Positions 1-6,429 of a stretch of 7,468 bases of DNA are shown here, piece after piece (position 1 is the stretch's first letter; every line of letters begins with the position of its first letter). The position numbers were made by a program, and so were the translations under genes. Where the stretch lies: assembly GCA_964514055.1 (NCBI GenBank), contig CAZEPB010000043.1, positions 1-7,468 on the forward strand, written 5' to 3'. The notes under the pieces are model-generated. The model saw only the letters and a list, made by a program, of their open reading frames with translations, had not been told where the DNA came from and did not search any database. The stretch comes from SG8-32-3 sp964514055. Lineage in GTDB: Archaea; Thermoproteota; Bathyarchaeia; Bathyarchaeales; Bathycorpusculaceae.

Positions 1-448
1 CGTAGCTCACGTTGAATGCAGCTTTGAACTCGTCTTCGCGTTCCTCCACCGCGACGGGCAACTCTACGCCCACCAAAAAACTGGTGTACTCATAATCCGC
101 GATCGTGTTCAGAACCTTCTCAATCAAACCGTCAAGAAGCTGAAACCTGCCATCACATAAGAAACACTTTGGCGATTCCTTCTTTGAAATGCGTTTTTTT
201 AGATGATGAAGCGTGTCTTGTGCTTCGCGGGAAAAGCCGTTGGCGGCGAGCACTTTAAGCCTTTTAACGCCTTCAGCGTTTTTTTCTGAGTGGAATGCGC
301 TGGCTTGCAGGGTTAAGCTGAGTTTTAACGCTTTACCTCGGTCTTCGTTTTCTATGTTGTAGCCAAGCAACGCGAACTGCCGCCCGAGACAATGGTCACA
401 CAGGGGATACTTGCTGAGCATTGCCATTGCTTTTTCTAAAATGTCCAT
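1..448 (-). CDS. pus10: tRNA pseudouridine synthase Pus10, N-terminal part (cut by window edge)
   Basis: Reading from ATG at 448 to the left edge gives 149 open codons with no stop. The product begins MDILEKAMAMLSKYPLCDHC and has two zinc-type cysteine pairs, C17-x2-C20 (in PLCDHCLGRQFA) and C95-x2-C98 (CFLCDG). A segment like the start of a THUMP domain follows (FLVGVELPVAVEERE, about residues 125-139). This is the N-terminal architecture of archaeal Pus10, the enzyme that makes pseudouridine 54 and 55 in the tRNA T-loop. The catalytic domain, with its Asp, would lie to the left of the window. The gene starts 9 bases after the SRP54 stop, with no clear Shine-Dalgarno, so it is probably translated from the SRP54 transcript. 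Family assignment rests on the two Cys pairs, the PLCDHCLGRQFA signature and the SRP54 neighbourhood. Confidence 0.88.
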   Translation of the reverse strand, partial: MDILEKAMAMLSKYPLCDHCLGRQFALLGYNIENEDRGKALKLSLTLQASAFHSEKNAEGVKRLKVLAANGFSREAQDTLHHLKKRISKKESPKCFLCDGRFQLLDGLIEKVLNTIADYEYTSFLVGVELPVAVEEREDEFKAAFNVSY

Positions 449-457
449 AAGTAGAGC

Positions 458-1792
458 CTACTTGAACCCTGTTGGAAAACCCTTGCCCATGAAGGGCAGC
501 TTCTTTTTCCGTTTGAACATCTTTAGCATTTTGCGCATCATCGCGTACTGTTTTATGAGGTCTTTAACGTCTCTCTCACTTGTTCCTGAACCGCGTGCTA
601 CACGTCTTACTCTTGAAGAATTCAAAAGTTTGGGGTTCTCTTTCTCTTCAGGTCGCATAGACTGAATGATAACGCGCCATTTTTCAAGGCGGTCTTCAGC
701 CGTGTTCAGCATGTCTTCAGGTATATCATAAGACATTCCTGGAAGCATCTTGAAGATTTTCCTGAATGGTCCCATGCCTTTGACGGCTTCGAATTGCTCG
801 TACATGTCTGTTAATGTGAATTTGCCGCTGAGGATTGCTTTTGCTTTTTTCTCAGGAACTTTAATCTCGGCTTCGCGAACTTTCTCAAGAAGAGTTTCGA
901 GATCACCCATGCCTAAGAGTCGACCTACGAAGCGCGAGGGAATAAAAGCTTCAATGTCCTCGGTTTTTTCGCCTGTACCGATGAACTTTATTGGCGCGCC
1001 CGTTGCTGCAACCGCGGAAAGAGCTCCGCCGCCTCTTGCGGACCCGTCTAATTTTGTAACCAGAATCGAGCCTATCGGTGTTGCGTCATGGAAGGTTTGC
1101 GCTTGAATCAGCGCTTGCTGCCCGATCGTGCCATCAATGACCATCATGACCTCGTCAGGATGGATTTTTTTCTCAAGAGTCTTCATTTCTTTTATTAGTT
1201 CTTTCTCTTCTTTGTGCCGCCCAGCGGTGTCAACGAGTATTATCTCCTTGTCGCTGAACTGCTTCAATCCTTCTTTGACCACTTTAACGGGGTCCTTAGC
1301 TTTCGCGTCACCGTACACTGGAACGTTTATGCGGTTCGCCAACTGCTGAAGCTGCGCGTAAGCGCCAGGGCGGTAAGTGTCAGCGCAGATCAAGGCAGGT
1401 TTCAAGCCTTTTTTAAGAAAGTACCGAGCGAGCTTGGCTGCGTTGGTGGTTTTCCCAGAGCCTTGAATTCCAACCAGCATTATTATTTTCTTTTTTCCGG
1501 GTTCCATCTTGATTGGAACAGGTTTGTCGCCCACGAAACGCGTTAGTTCTTCGTAGACAACTTTTATCACGTGCTCGCGTCTTGAGATGCCTGGAGGAAC
1601 TTTCTCTTTTAGGGCTCTTTCTTCTATTTGCTTGGATATGCCTAGAACGAGTTTAACGTTAACGTCCGCTTGGAGCAGCGCTCTCTGGATGTCGCGCACC
1701 AGTTCCTTCACTGCTGCCTCGTCAACTACTCCTGCACGGAAGAGCTTTTTGATGGCACCAGTAAGCGAAGACCCCAAGCGATCTAAAGCCAT
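458..1792 (-). CDS. srp54: Signal recognition particle 54 kDa protein (SRP54, GTPase)
   Basis: This 444-residue protein has the normal length for archaeal SRP54. In the cytoplasm it binds 7S RNA and hydrophobic signal sequences, then docks on FtsY in a GTP-dependent way. Residues 1-95 are the helical N domain. The G domain follows, with the P-loop GIQGSGKTT (108-116), DTYRPGA (128-134), DTAGRH (188-193), TKLD (246-249) and GTGEK (272-276). The M domain runs from about 310 and includes GMGPFRKIFKMLPG and the RNA-binding segment SSRVRRVARGSGT (392-404), followed by a Met/Lys-rich tail. All GTPase motifs look intact. The ATG at 1792 is supported by the family's usual N-terminus (MALDRLGSSLTGAIKKL) and by GGAG at 1803-1800, 7 bases upstream. 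It is followed closely by Pus10. Confidence 0.98.
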   Translation of the reverse strand: MALDRLGSSLTGAIKKLFRAGVVDEAAVKELVRDIQRALLQADVNVKLVLGISKQIEERALKEKVPPGISRREHVIKVVYEELTRFVGDKPVPIKMEPGKKKIIMLVGIQGSGKTTNAAKLARYFLKKGLKPALICADTYRPGAYAQLQQLANRINVPVYGDAKAKDPVKVVKEGLKQFSDKEIILVDTAGRHKEEKELIKEMKTLEKKIHPDEVMMVIDGTIGQQALIQAQTFHDATPIGSILVTKLDGSARGGGALSAVAATGAPIKFIGTGEKTEDIEAFIPSRFVGRLLGMGDLETLLEKVREAEIKVPEKKAKAILSGKFTLTDMYEQFEAVKGMGPFRKIFKMLPGMSYDIPEDMLNTAEDRLEKWRVIIQSMRPEEKENPKLLNSSRVRRVARGSGTSERDVKDLIKQYAMMRKMLKMFKRKKKLPFMGKGFPTGFK

Positions 1793-1799
1793 TTTGCGT

Positions 1800-1839
1800 C
1801 TCCAGCCTTAAAACAGCCTAAGCCATTTAAATATATATT
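1800..1839 (-). promoter_or_regulatory. SRP54 promoter (TATA-like box) and ribosome binding site
   Basis: On the minus strand an AATATATATTTAAA stretch occupies 1839-1826. A start site about 26 bases downstream of its centre would fall near 1807, giving a leader of roughly 15 bases. That leader contains GGAG (1803-1800), 7 bases before the SRP54 ATG. The spacing fits an archaeal TBP/TFB promoter. It implies that SRP54-pus10 can be transcribed separately from aIF5A and the guide RNA. The start site is inferred. Confidence 0.65.
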
Positions 1840-1851
1840 GCAGCCGAAAGC

Positions 1852-1915
1852 TGAAGCCTCAGCCCCATTAGCTATCGTCACTATTCAGACGGCTCTTCAT
1901 GCATCATTGGCTTCA
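1852..1915 (-). ncRNA. C/D box guide sRNA (2'-O-methylation guide)
   Basis: Read 5' to 3' on the minus strand, this 64-nt stretch has: terminal stem TGAAGCC (1915-1909); one A; box C ATGATGC (1907-1901); a 12-nt guide ATGAAGAGCCGT (1900-1889); box D' CTGA (1888-1885); a 3-nt linker ATA; box C' GTGACGA (1881-1875); a 12-nt guide TAGCTAATGGGG (1874-1863); box D CTGA (1862-1859); and terminal stem GGCTTCA (1858-1852), which pairs perfectly over 7 bp. The C/D end forms a canonical K-turn: stem, 3-nt loop AAU, tandem G.A pairs, then the second stem. Box C ends in C instead of the usual A, but the base before box D is G, so that pair is kept. In C'/D' the corresponding pair is A with U. Guides of exactly 12 nt and a 3-nt D'-C' linker match archaeal sRNAs bound by L7Ae, Nop5 and fibrillarin. 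The targets are not identified. The gene lies between aIF5A and SRP54, in the same direction. Confidence 0.87.
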
Positions 1916-1937
1916 TAAACAACTGTGCCAAAACTGG

Positions 1938-1952
1938 AAAATAAACTTTAAC
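1938..1952 (-). promoter_or_regulatory. Candidate TATA/BRE promoter of the C/D sRNA
   Basis: On the minus strand GTTAAAGTTTATTTT spans 1952-1938. Taking TTTATTTT as the TATA element (centre about 1941-1942), a start site about 26 bases downstream falls near 1916, exactly at the 5' end of the sRNA terminal stem at 1915. This suggests that the guide RNA has its own promoter rather than being processed from the aIF5A mRNA. The box is a weaker match than the SRP54 one. Confidence 0.5.
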
Positions 1953-1971
1953 AAAAGAGGAAAATGCTGAA

Positions 1972-2364
1972 TTATTTTGCTCTGACGATTTTGATTCTGT
2001 CCAGTATCTTCCAGTACTCGATCTCGGCGCCTACAGTAAGCTTGGCTTTCAGGTCTTCCTCCTCGGGATAAGGAGCATCAACATACTCGTATGTCTCTAA
2101 GTCCATTATTTGTACGCTGTTCGGATTAAGAGAGAACACTTGTCCTGGTCTCTTATCGATCATGGGAATCTCGGCGCTGGCGTCAACGGGTTTGACCAAG
2201 CTTCGTTTGACGCCGTCGAAGACGCCTATGGCAACTATCCTCGCTTTGGCAGCACCGTGTTTTCCAGGTTTCGATTTTGTTATGTCTACTATACGGCACG
2301 CCTGGTCGTCTACAATCATGTAGCCTCCGACGCGTAAACTTCCAACATCAACTGGCTTGCTCAT
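1972..2364 (-). CDS. eif5a: Translation initiation factor aIF5A (hypusine-containing)
   Basis: This 130-residue protein has the usual archaeal IF5A length. The family binds the ribosome near the E site and helps peptide-bond formation at stalling sequences. The N-terminal SH3-like domain carries the hypusination loop SKPGKHGAAK (31-40), with K35 as the lysine expected to be modified by deoxyhypusine synthase. The C-terminal half (from about residue 72) is the OB-fold domain, ending in EYWKILDRIKIVRAK. All key loop residues are present. The ATG at 2364 agrees with the family's start (MSKPVDVGSLRVGGYMIVDD) and is preceded by GGTGAG (2373-2368), a short-spaced partial Shine-Dalgarno. It is divergent from NAD kinase and lies upstream of the C/D sRNA and SRP54. 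Confidence 0.97.
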   Translation of the reverse strand: MSKPVDVGSLRVGGYMIVDDQACRIVDITKSKPGKHGAAKARIVAIGVFDGVKRSLVKPVDASAEIPMIDKRPGQVFSLNPNSVQIMDLETYEYVDAPYPEEEDLKAKLTVGAEIEYWKILDRIKIVRAK

Positions 2365-2395
2365 ACACTCACCAAAGGTCTAATCTACTCAAAGC

Positions 2396-2420
2396 AATTT
2401 TAAACAACACCCATATATAG
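2396..2420. promoter_or_regulatory. Divergent promoter region for aIF5A (-) and NAD kinase (+)
   Basis: The 83-base gap holds two TATA-like elements. On the minus strand TTTAAAATT (2404-2396) would place a start near 2374, giving about a 10-base leader before the aIF5A ATG. On the plus strand CATATATAG (2412-2420) would place a start near 2442, about 6 bases before the NAD kinase GTG, so that mRNA may be nearly leaderless. The two boxes lie less than 10 bases apart, so the two promoters may compete for factor binding. Start sites are inferred from spacing only. Confidence 0.55.
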
Positions 2421-2447
2421 ATTAAGGTACCGCTATTTACCTGAACG

Positions 2448-3296
2448 GTGAAAAAAGTGTTCAAAAGCGTCGGATTAGTCGCCCGCTATGACAAGAAACA
2501 AGCACTTAAACTCGCCAAGGAATTAGCAGAGTACCTTCGAAACCAGGGGTTAGAGGTTTACATTGAGGAAACTCTTGCGGGAAAAGTGAACTTCCCAGCT
2601 AAAACGGTTCCCCTTGAGAGCATGAAAACTGATTTCGTGATAACAATCGGCGGAGACGGCACCATTTTAAGAACCTGCCTTTCATTACCCCAGCCTGAAC
2701 CGCCAATACTAGCAGTCAACATGGGTGTCCGAGGTTTTCTAACGGAGGTTGAGCCGAAAGGAGCTTGTGCCGCCGTGGAAAAAACCTTGAAGGGAGATTT
2801 TAAGATTGAAAAATGCGCCAAGCTCTCGGTATCCATGGATAAACAAATTATGCCCGACGCTTTAAACGACGTTGTTATTTCCGCGGGAGAACCCTCAAAA
2901 ATACTTTACACGAAAATATTCAAGGATGATGAGCCAATTCTAAAGTGCCAGGCAGACGGGTTGATAGTTTCCACGCAAACGGGTTCCACAGGCTATTCGC
3001 TCTCGGCAGGAGGTCCAGTCTTGGACCCAGAAGTCAACGCGTTCGTCCTCACCCCCATCTGCTCCTTAACAGTATTCCGCTCACTTATTTTTCCAGCAGA
3101 TTCCAAAGTTACGATTGAGGCTATTAGACCCAAGGAAATGCTCGTTCTAATCGACGGGAACTATCGGCAACTTGTAAAATCAAAAAACCCCAAGTTGACT
3201 ATCACGCATTCCAAAAACGTAACTTCTTTCATCAGGTTTAAAGATGAATTCTACCATCGCCTGCGCAGCAGATTATTGTTTAAGGGAATGGGATAA
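2448..3296 (+). CDS. nadK: NAD kinase (NAD+ to NADP+)
   Basis: The 282-residue product phosphorylates NAD with ATP or polyphosphate to give NADP, and is a soluble cytoplasmic enzyme. The diagnostic GGDGT motif is at 68-72, after a Rossmann-like N-terminal domain. The second domain contains ALNDVVISAG (139-148; the usual Asn-Glu pair is Asn-Asp here) and DGLIVSTQTGSTGYSLSAGG (160-179), the NAD-binding core. Many homologues have STPTGSTAY, so P-to-Q and A-to-G are mild departures. LTPICS (201-206) matches the conserved LTPI segment. The start is GTG: the codon two before it is TGA, so no earlier in-frame start exists, and the product begins with the expected KKVFKSVGLVARYDK. No Shine-Dalgarno is visible. 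Nob1 follows 33 bases later in the same frame. Confidence 0.96.
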   Translation: MKKVFKSVGLVARYDKKQALKLAKELAEYLRNQGLEVYIEETLAGKVNFPAKTVPLESMKTDFVITIGGDGTILRTCLSLPQPEPPILAVNMGVRGFLTEVEPKGACAAVEKTLKGDFKIEKCAKLSVSMDKQIMPDALNDVVISAGEPSKILYTKIFKDDEPILKCQADGLIVSTQTGSTGYSLSAGGPVLDPEVNAFVLTPICSLTVFRSLIFPADSKVTIEAIRPKEMLVLIDGNYRQLVKSKNPKLTITHSKNVTSFIRFKDEFYHRLRSRLLFKGMG

Positions 3297-3329
3297 AAAA
3301 TCCAGAGTAAACACTCACGCAACCGAGTC

Positions 3330-3851
3330 TTGGTACTCGACACTTCCGCCTTTTTAGCGGGATTTGACCCCTTTTCCGTAAGCGAAGACCAAGCCACGGT
3401 GCCCAAGGTTGAAGAGGAGATAAGAGGGAATTCAATGACGTGGTTGCGGTTCAAAACAGCGGTGGAAAACGGAAAAGTGAAGGTTAAGGCACCTTCCGAA
3501 GACTTCTGGAATAAAGTGAAAGCCTCCGCGAATAGAGTCGGCGACTCATTTTTCTTGTCAGAAACCGACCTGCAGATCTTGGCGTTGGCTTTAGAACTTA
3601 AGGCAGAAGGCTACACTCCTCAAATAGTTACAGATGACTATTCAATACAGAACGTTGCCACCCAGACAGGGATAGCTTTTGTATCCCTTGCGACCTTTGG
3701 CATTCGCCGTCTTCTTGAATGGGTCAGATACTGCCCCGCTTGTCACAGAGAATACCCCGCCGACTACAAGTCCACGACATGTACAGTATGCGGCACGACG
3801 CTGAAAAGAAAACCTCGAAGAGCAACTAAAAGCCTAAAAGGTGCAAAGTAA
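3330..3851 (+). CDS. nob1: rRNA-processing endonuclease Nob1 (PIN domain plus zinc ribbon)
   Basis: The product of about 173 residues is a PIN-domain nuclease of the Nob1 family, which cuts the 3' end of pre-16S rRNA in late small-subunit maturation. The PIN domain opens with VLDTSAF (catalytic D4) and continues with VEEEI (27-31), LSETDLQILALALEL (76-90, acidic D80) and VTDDYSIQNVA (100-110). A zinc ribbon follows with C135-x2-C138 and C151-x2-C154, and then a basic tail. All expected acidic and Cys residues are present. The start is uncertain. TTG at 3330 is the first canonical start after the in-frame NAD kinase stop at 3294, but it has no Shine-Dalgarno, and the preceding codons (SRNRV) read like an N-terminal extension. 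The true start might be a non-canonical codon further upstream. Confidence 0.93.
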   Translation: MVLDTSAFLAGFDPFSVSEDQATVPKVEEEIRGNSMTWLRFKTAVENGKVKVKAPSEDFWNKVKASANRVGDSFFLSETDLQILALALELKAEGYTPQIVTDDYSIQNVATQTGIAFVSLATFGIRRLLEWVRYCPACHREYPADYKSTTCTVCGTTLKRKPRRATKSLKGAK

Positions 3852-3880
3852 AAAAACAGAAAAAGAAGAGAGGTAAAGAA

Positions 3881-4459
3881 ATGAATTCACAGGAAAGAAG
3901 GACAACAACCTATTTCAGGACGGCGGGCGCGCAAAACACAAAGGCGCTTCTAAGAATCGTAAAAGAATACATCGATAAAGAAGAGATTGAAAACATAATT
4001 GTTGCCACAACCACGGGTGAAACAGGAGCGGAAGCCGCTGAAAACTTCAAAGGTAAAAACACTGTGGTGGTAACGCACTGTTACGGATTTCAACAGCCAG
4101 GAGAATTCGAGTTAAAAGAGGAACTCAAAGAAGAAATACTGGCGAAGGGAGCGAAAATTCTCACTGCAACCCACGCTCTGAGCAGCGCGGAGAGGGCGGT
4201 TCGCAAAAAATTCGGTACTTTGGAACCGTTGGAGCTAATCGCTAACACACTAAGACTTATGGGGGAAGGAACGAAAGTTTGCGTGGAAATAACGCTGATG
4301 GCTGCGGACGCAGGTTTAATTCCAATCGATGAAGATGTGGTTGCTGTGGCTGGCACTGGAAAAGGCGCGGACACGGCGCTGCGAATCAAACCTGCTAACG
4401 CTGCGAGACTTTTTGATTTAAGAATAAGAGAAGTGATAGCGAAACCGAGTGCCTTCTAG
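3881..4459 (+). CDS. Stand-alone pyruvate kinase C-terminal (alpha/beta) domain protein
   Basis: This 192-residue protein resembles the alpha/beta C-terminal domain of pyruvate kinase (PK_C) without the catalytic barrel, a type known as an uncharacterised archaeal family. It contains NIIVATTTGETGAEAAE (38-54), VVVTHCYGF (62-70), a His/Ser stretch ATHALSSAERA (96-106) and a C-terminal VAVAGTGKGADTALRIKPAN (154-173). With no barrel it cannot be a pyruvate kinase. In full-length enzymes this domain holds allosteric ligand sites, so ligand sensing or binding is a reasonable but unproven guess. ATG at 3881 has a good Shine-Dalgarno, GAGGT (3870-3874), 6 bases upstream. It starts 29 bases after the Nob1 stop, so it is probably co-transcribed with nadK and nob1. 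Confidence 0.85.
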   Translation: MNSQERRTTTYFRTAGAQNTKALLRIVKEYIDKEEIENIIVATTTGETGAEAAENFKGKNTVVVTHCYGFQQPGEFELKEELKEEILAKGAKILTATHALSSAERAVRKKFGTLEPLELIANTLRLMGEGTKVCVEITLMAADAGLIPIDEDVVAVAGTGKGADTALRIKPANAARLFDLRIREVIAKPSAF

Positions 4460-4474
4460 AGGCTTTCGTTGCAC

Positions 4475-4490
4475 GGTCTGCTTTGAGACC
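4475..4490. terminator. Short hairpin between convergent genes
   Basis: GGTCT (4475-4479) and AGACC (4486-4490) form a perfect 5-bp stem around a 6-base loop. It lies in the 60-base gap between the ends of the PK_C-like gene and the converging DUF2070 gene. No T-run follows immediately. A 3'-end role is only suggested by position. Confidence 0.3.
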
Positions 4491-4519
4491 AAGCGGATAA
4501 GCAGTTATTTGGTTTTGAC

Positions 4520-6349
4520 TTACAAAAGCGCCAGCAACAAGATTAAGACCAAACCTTCAGACACAAAAATTGGTGCAACTGTCTGCTTCGCTCTTTGAAG
4601 CACCTTGTCAACAAGCAACGACATGGATTCTAGGCGAGATTTTCCAATGACCCTAACTTCAGGCACCACCAGACGTAAGCTTCCAGCGTTACAGGTTTCC
4701 AGGTTTGCTGTAGCAGCCTTTGCGGCTTCCTGAATGTGACGGATCAAGGTTTCGTGGTTCATGACTTCGCCCACAGGATGGTAGCCACGGCGTCCCAGAA
4801 CTACAGCGCTTACCGCGTGCGTATCGGTTGTGAAAACTTCGCTCTCATGAAAACCTATAGCCTTTAGAGCTGAGAGTATTTCTTCGCGTAACCCAGAAAT
4901 CATGTTATTTCCGTCGATGACGACGTAGGCGGTTTTCTGTTCAGCGACCTTAACCACAACTGCAGTGATTCCACCGGGTCCCATACCATCTTCAAGACTG
5001 AATCCCTCAGGGAAAACGGTAGAAGCGCCAACCTCAAACGCGTAAGAAGGCAGAGAAACAGCTTTTTTGAGGCATTTGGAAGCCACCTCTCGTAACGTGT
5101 CTAAGGAGCCCTCTACATCCACTTCATCATCGATGCTGTTATGAGCGTTGACTACCATGTTACATTCAAGCCCGAGTTTTTCTGCTTCCTCATTAACCAC
5201 ACGACCCAGTTGCTGCGGCAGGTCTTCGGTTGTTTTTGGAGCAAGCGTAAACGAAAGCAACGCAGTCTTTCCAAAAACCTGACATGACGCAGTGGCGAAG
5301 CCATCAGTGACTTTAACGAAGGGCGTAGCTCTCTCGGCAGAAGCGGAAAATTTCGCTGAGTTTATCACTTCAGTTATTATTTTTTGGTTCTGAGCTTGTG
5401 AAGCTAAGTCAAGTTCATGACCGAGTATTCCCAGAGGAACACAGGTATGACCGCCAAACTCTTTTTCAAAATCACGTTTCAGCATAGACGGCAGAAGGCT
5501 GCTTCCAATATTCTTAAAGGGACCTGGATGAACAAGAGGAACTATAATCGCAGCCTTAGGCTTATAAGAATCAAACTTCAGAATGGTAACTTCAACATCC
5601 TCATTTTCACCTAGCTTTTCAAGGAACGCTTCAAAAGGCGCGTTGAGCCCGGCGACCCAGTTAAGCATGAACGCTCTGAAAAGGGGCATAGCAGGCATAC
5701 CATATGCGCGTCGTCCCATATGATCCAAGAGGAAAACAAAAGAGAAAGCAAAAACGCAACCAACAATGGGCGAAATAACCAAAAAAGGCAGAACCCTAAG
5801 AGGATCACCAATAGAAAACAGCTCCCAGAAAGCCATAAACGTCGCTATACAAAGAAAAGGAGGAAACAAAGAGGAGAATAAACGCTGTAGCGCTCCTGCT
5901 GAGGAGGATGCGATAAAAACAACAGCTCGAAAAGTAAGCACGGCTACAAAGCCTAAAAGGCAAAGGTCAACCCATAACCCCAAACCGAAAATCGTTCCGA
6001 ATATAACCCCGAGAATTATGAAAAACAGCCAGAGAACCCATCCGAAAAGGGAAAGCGCCACAGCTCTTCTCAAAACATAAATTGAGTCGCTTCTAAGTGC
6101 TGTTTTGTTTATTATGTAGTCAGCGAGGAGGACCGCGGCGAAAAGGGAAACGCCGAGAAAGAGACTTCTGGCCAATCCATCAACCGAAGGAAAAAGGGCG
6201 AAAGTAGAAAGCCCGACTCCACCTATGCAGATTAAAGCGAGCACGACGACTGCTTTTTGGAATGATGGGAGAAAGAACATGGAAGAGTAATGCTTCAGTG
6301 CGCTATTCATGGAGTGATTGAGCGAATCCTCAGTTGCCACGTCTACCAT
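4520..6349 (-). CDS. DUF2070 family archaeal membrane protein
   Basis: This 609-residue protein has an N-terminal membrane domain and a large C-terminal soluble domain. Hydrophobic segments lie at about 31-52, 60-80, 98-124, 126-148, 160-182 and 185-208. The soluble domain runs from about 230 to 590, and a last hydrophobic stretch (592-609) ends the protein. The soluble part holds motifs rich in potential metal ligands: VHPGPF (273-278), GSSLLP (282-287), GHELDL (310-315), NAHNSID (401-407), DGNNM (479-483), TTDTHAVSA (507-515) and RGYHPVG (521-527). I assign DUF2070 from this combination. The family has no established function. A metal-dependent hydrolase at the membrane face is my inference. 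The ATG at 6349 follows an in-frame TAA at 6358-6356. A TATA-like CTTTAATAAG (6391-6382, minus) would start transcription about 12 bases upstream of it. No strong Shine-Dalgarno is seen. Confidence 0.85.
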   Translation of the reverse strand: MVDVATEDSLNHSMNSALKHYSSMFFLPSFQKAVVVLALICIGGVGLSTFALFPSVDGLARSLFLGVSLFAAVLLADYIINKTALRSDSIYVLRRAVALSLFGWVLWLFFIILGVIFGTIFGLGLWVDLCLLGFVAVLTFRAVVFIASSSAGALQRLFSSLFPPFLCIATFMAFWELFSIGDPLRVLPFLVISPIVGCVFAFSFVFLLDHMGRRAYGMPAMPLFRAFMLNWVAGLNAPFEAFLEKLGENEDVEVTILKFDSYKPKAAIIVPLVHPGPFKNIGSSLLPSMLKRDFEKEFGGHTCVPLGILGHELDLASQAQNQKIITEVINSAKFSASAERATPFVKVTDGFATASCQVFGKTALLSFTLAPKTTEDLPQQLGRVVNEEAEKLGLECNMVVNAHNSIDDEVDVEGSLDTLREVASKCLKKAVSLPSYAFEVGASTVFPEGFSLEDGMGPGGITAVVVKVAEQKTAYVVIDGNNMISGLREEILSALKAIGFHESEVFTTDTHAVSAVVLGRRGYHPVGEVMNHETLIRHIQEAAKAATANLETCNAGSLRLVVPEVRVIGKSRLESMSLLVDKVLQRAKQTVAPIFVSEGLVLILLLALL

Positions 6350-6381
6350 CTCAGATTAGGTTTCTAATGAACTTGGACAAG

Positions 6382-6391
6382 CTTATTAAAG
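6382..6391 (-). promoter_or_regulatory. Candidate TATA box of the DUF2070 gene
   Basis: CTTTAATAAG on the minus strand (6391-6382) lies about 38 bases from the ATG at 6349. With the usual spacing of about 26 bases, transcription would start near 6361 and give a leader of about 12 bases. Confidence 0.45.
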
Positions 6392-6429
6392 TCTAGCCAA
6401 GTTAAGGAAGGACTATTTGCTACCGTTCA

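Noticed and set aside
411..1811. Plus-strand open frames opposite Pus10 and SRP54
   Set aside because: They are antisense shadows of clear SRP54 and Pus10 reading frames, with compositions and sequences that resemble no family.
5417..6080. Plus- and minus-strand frames overlapping the DUF2070 gene
   Set aside because: They overlap a well-supported 609-residue frame and have no recognisable domains or start signals.
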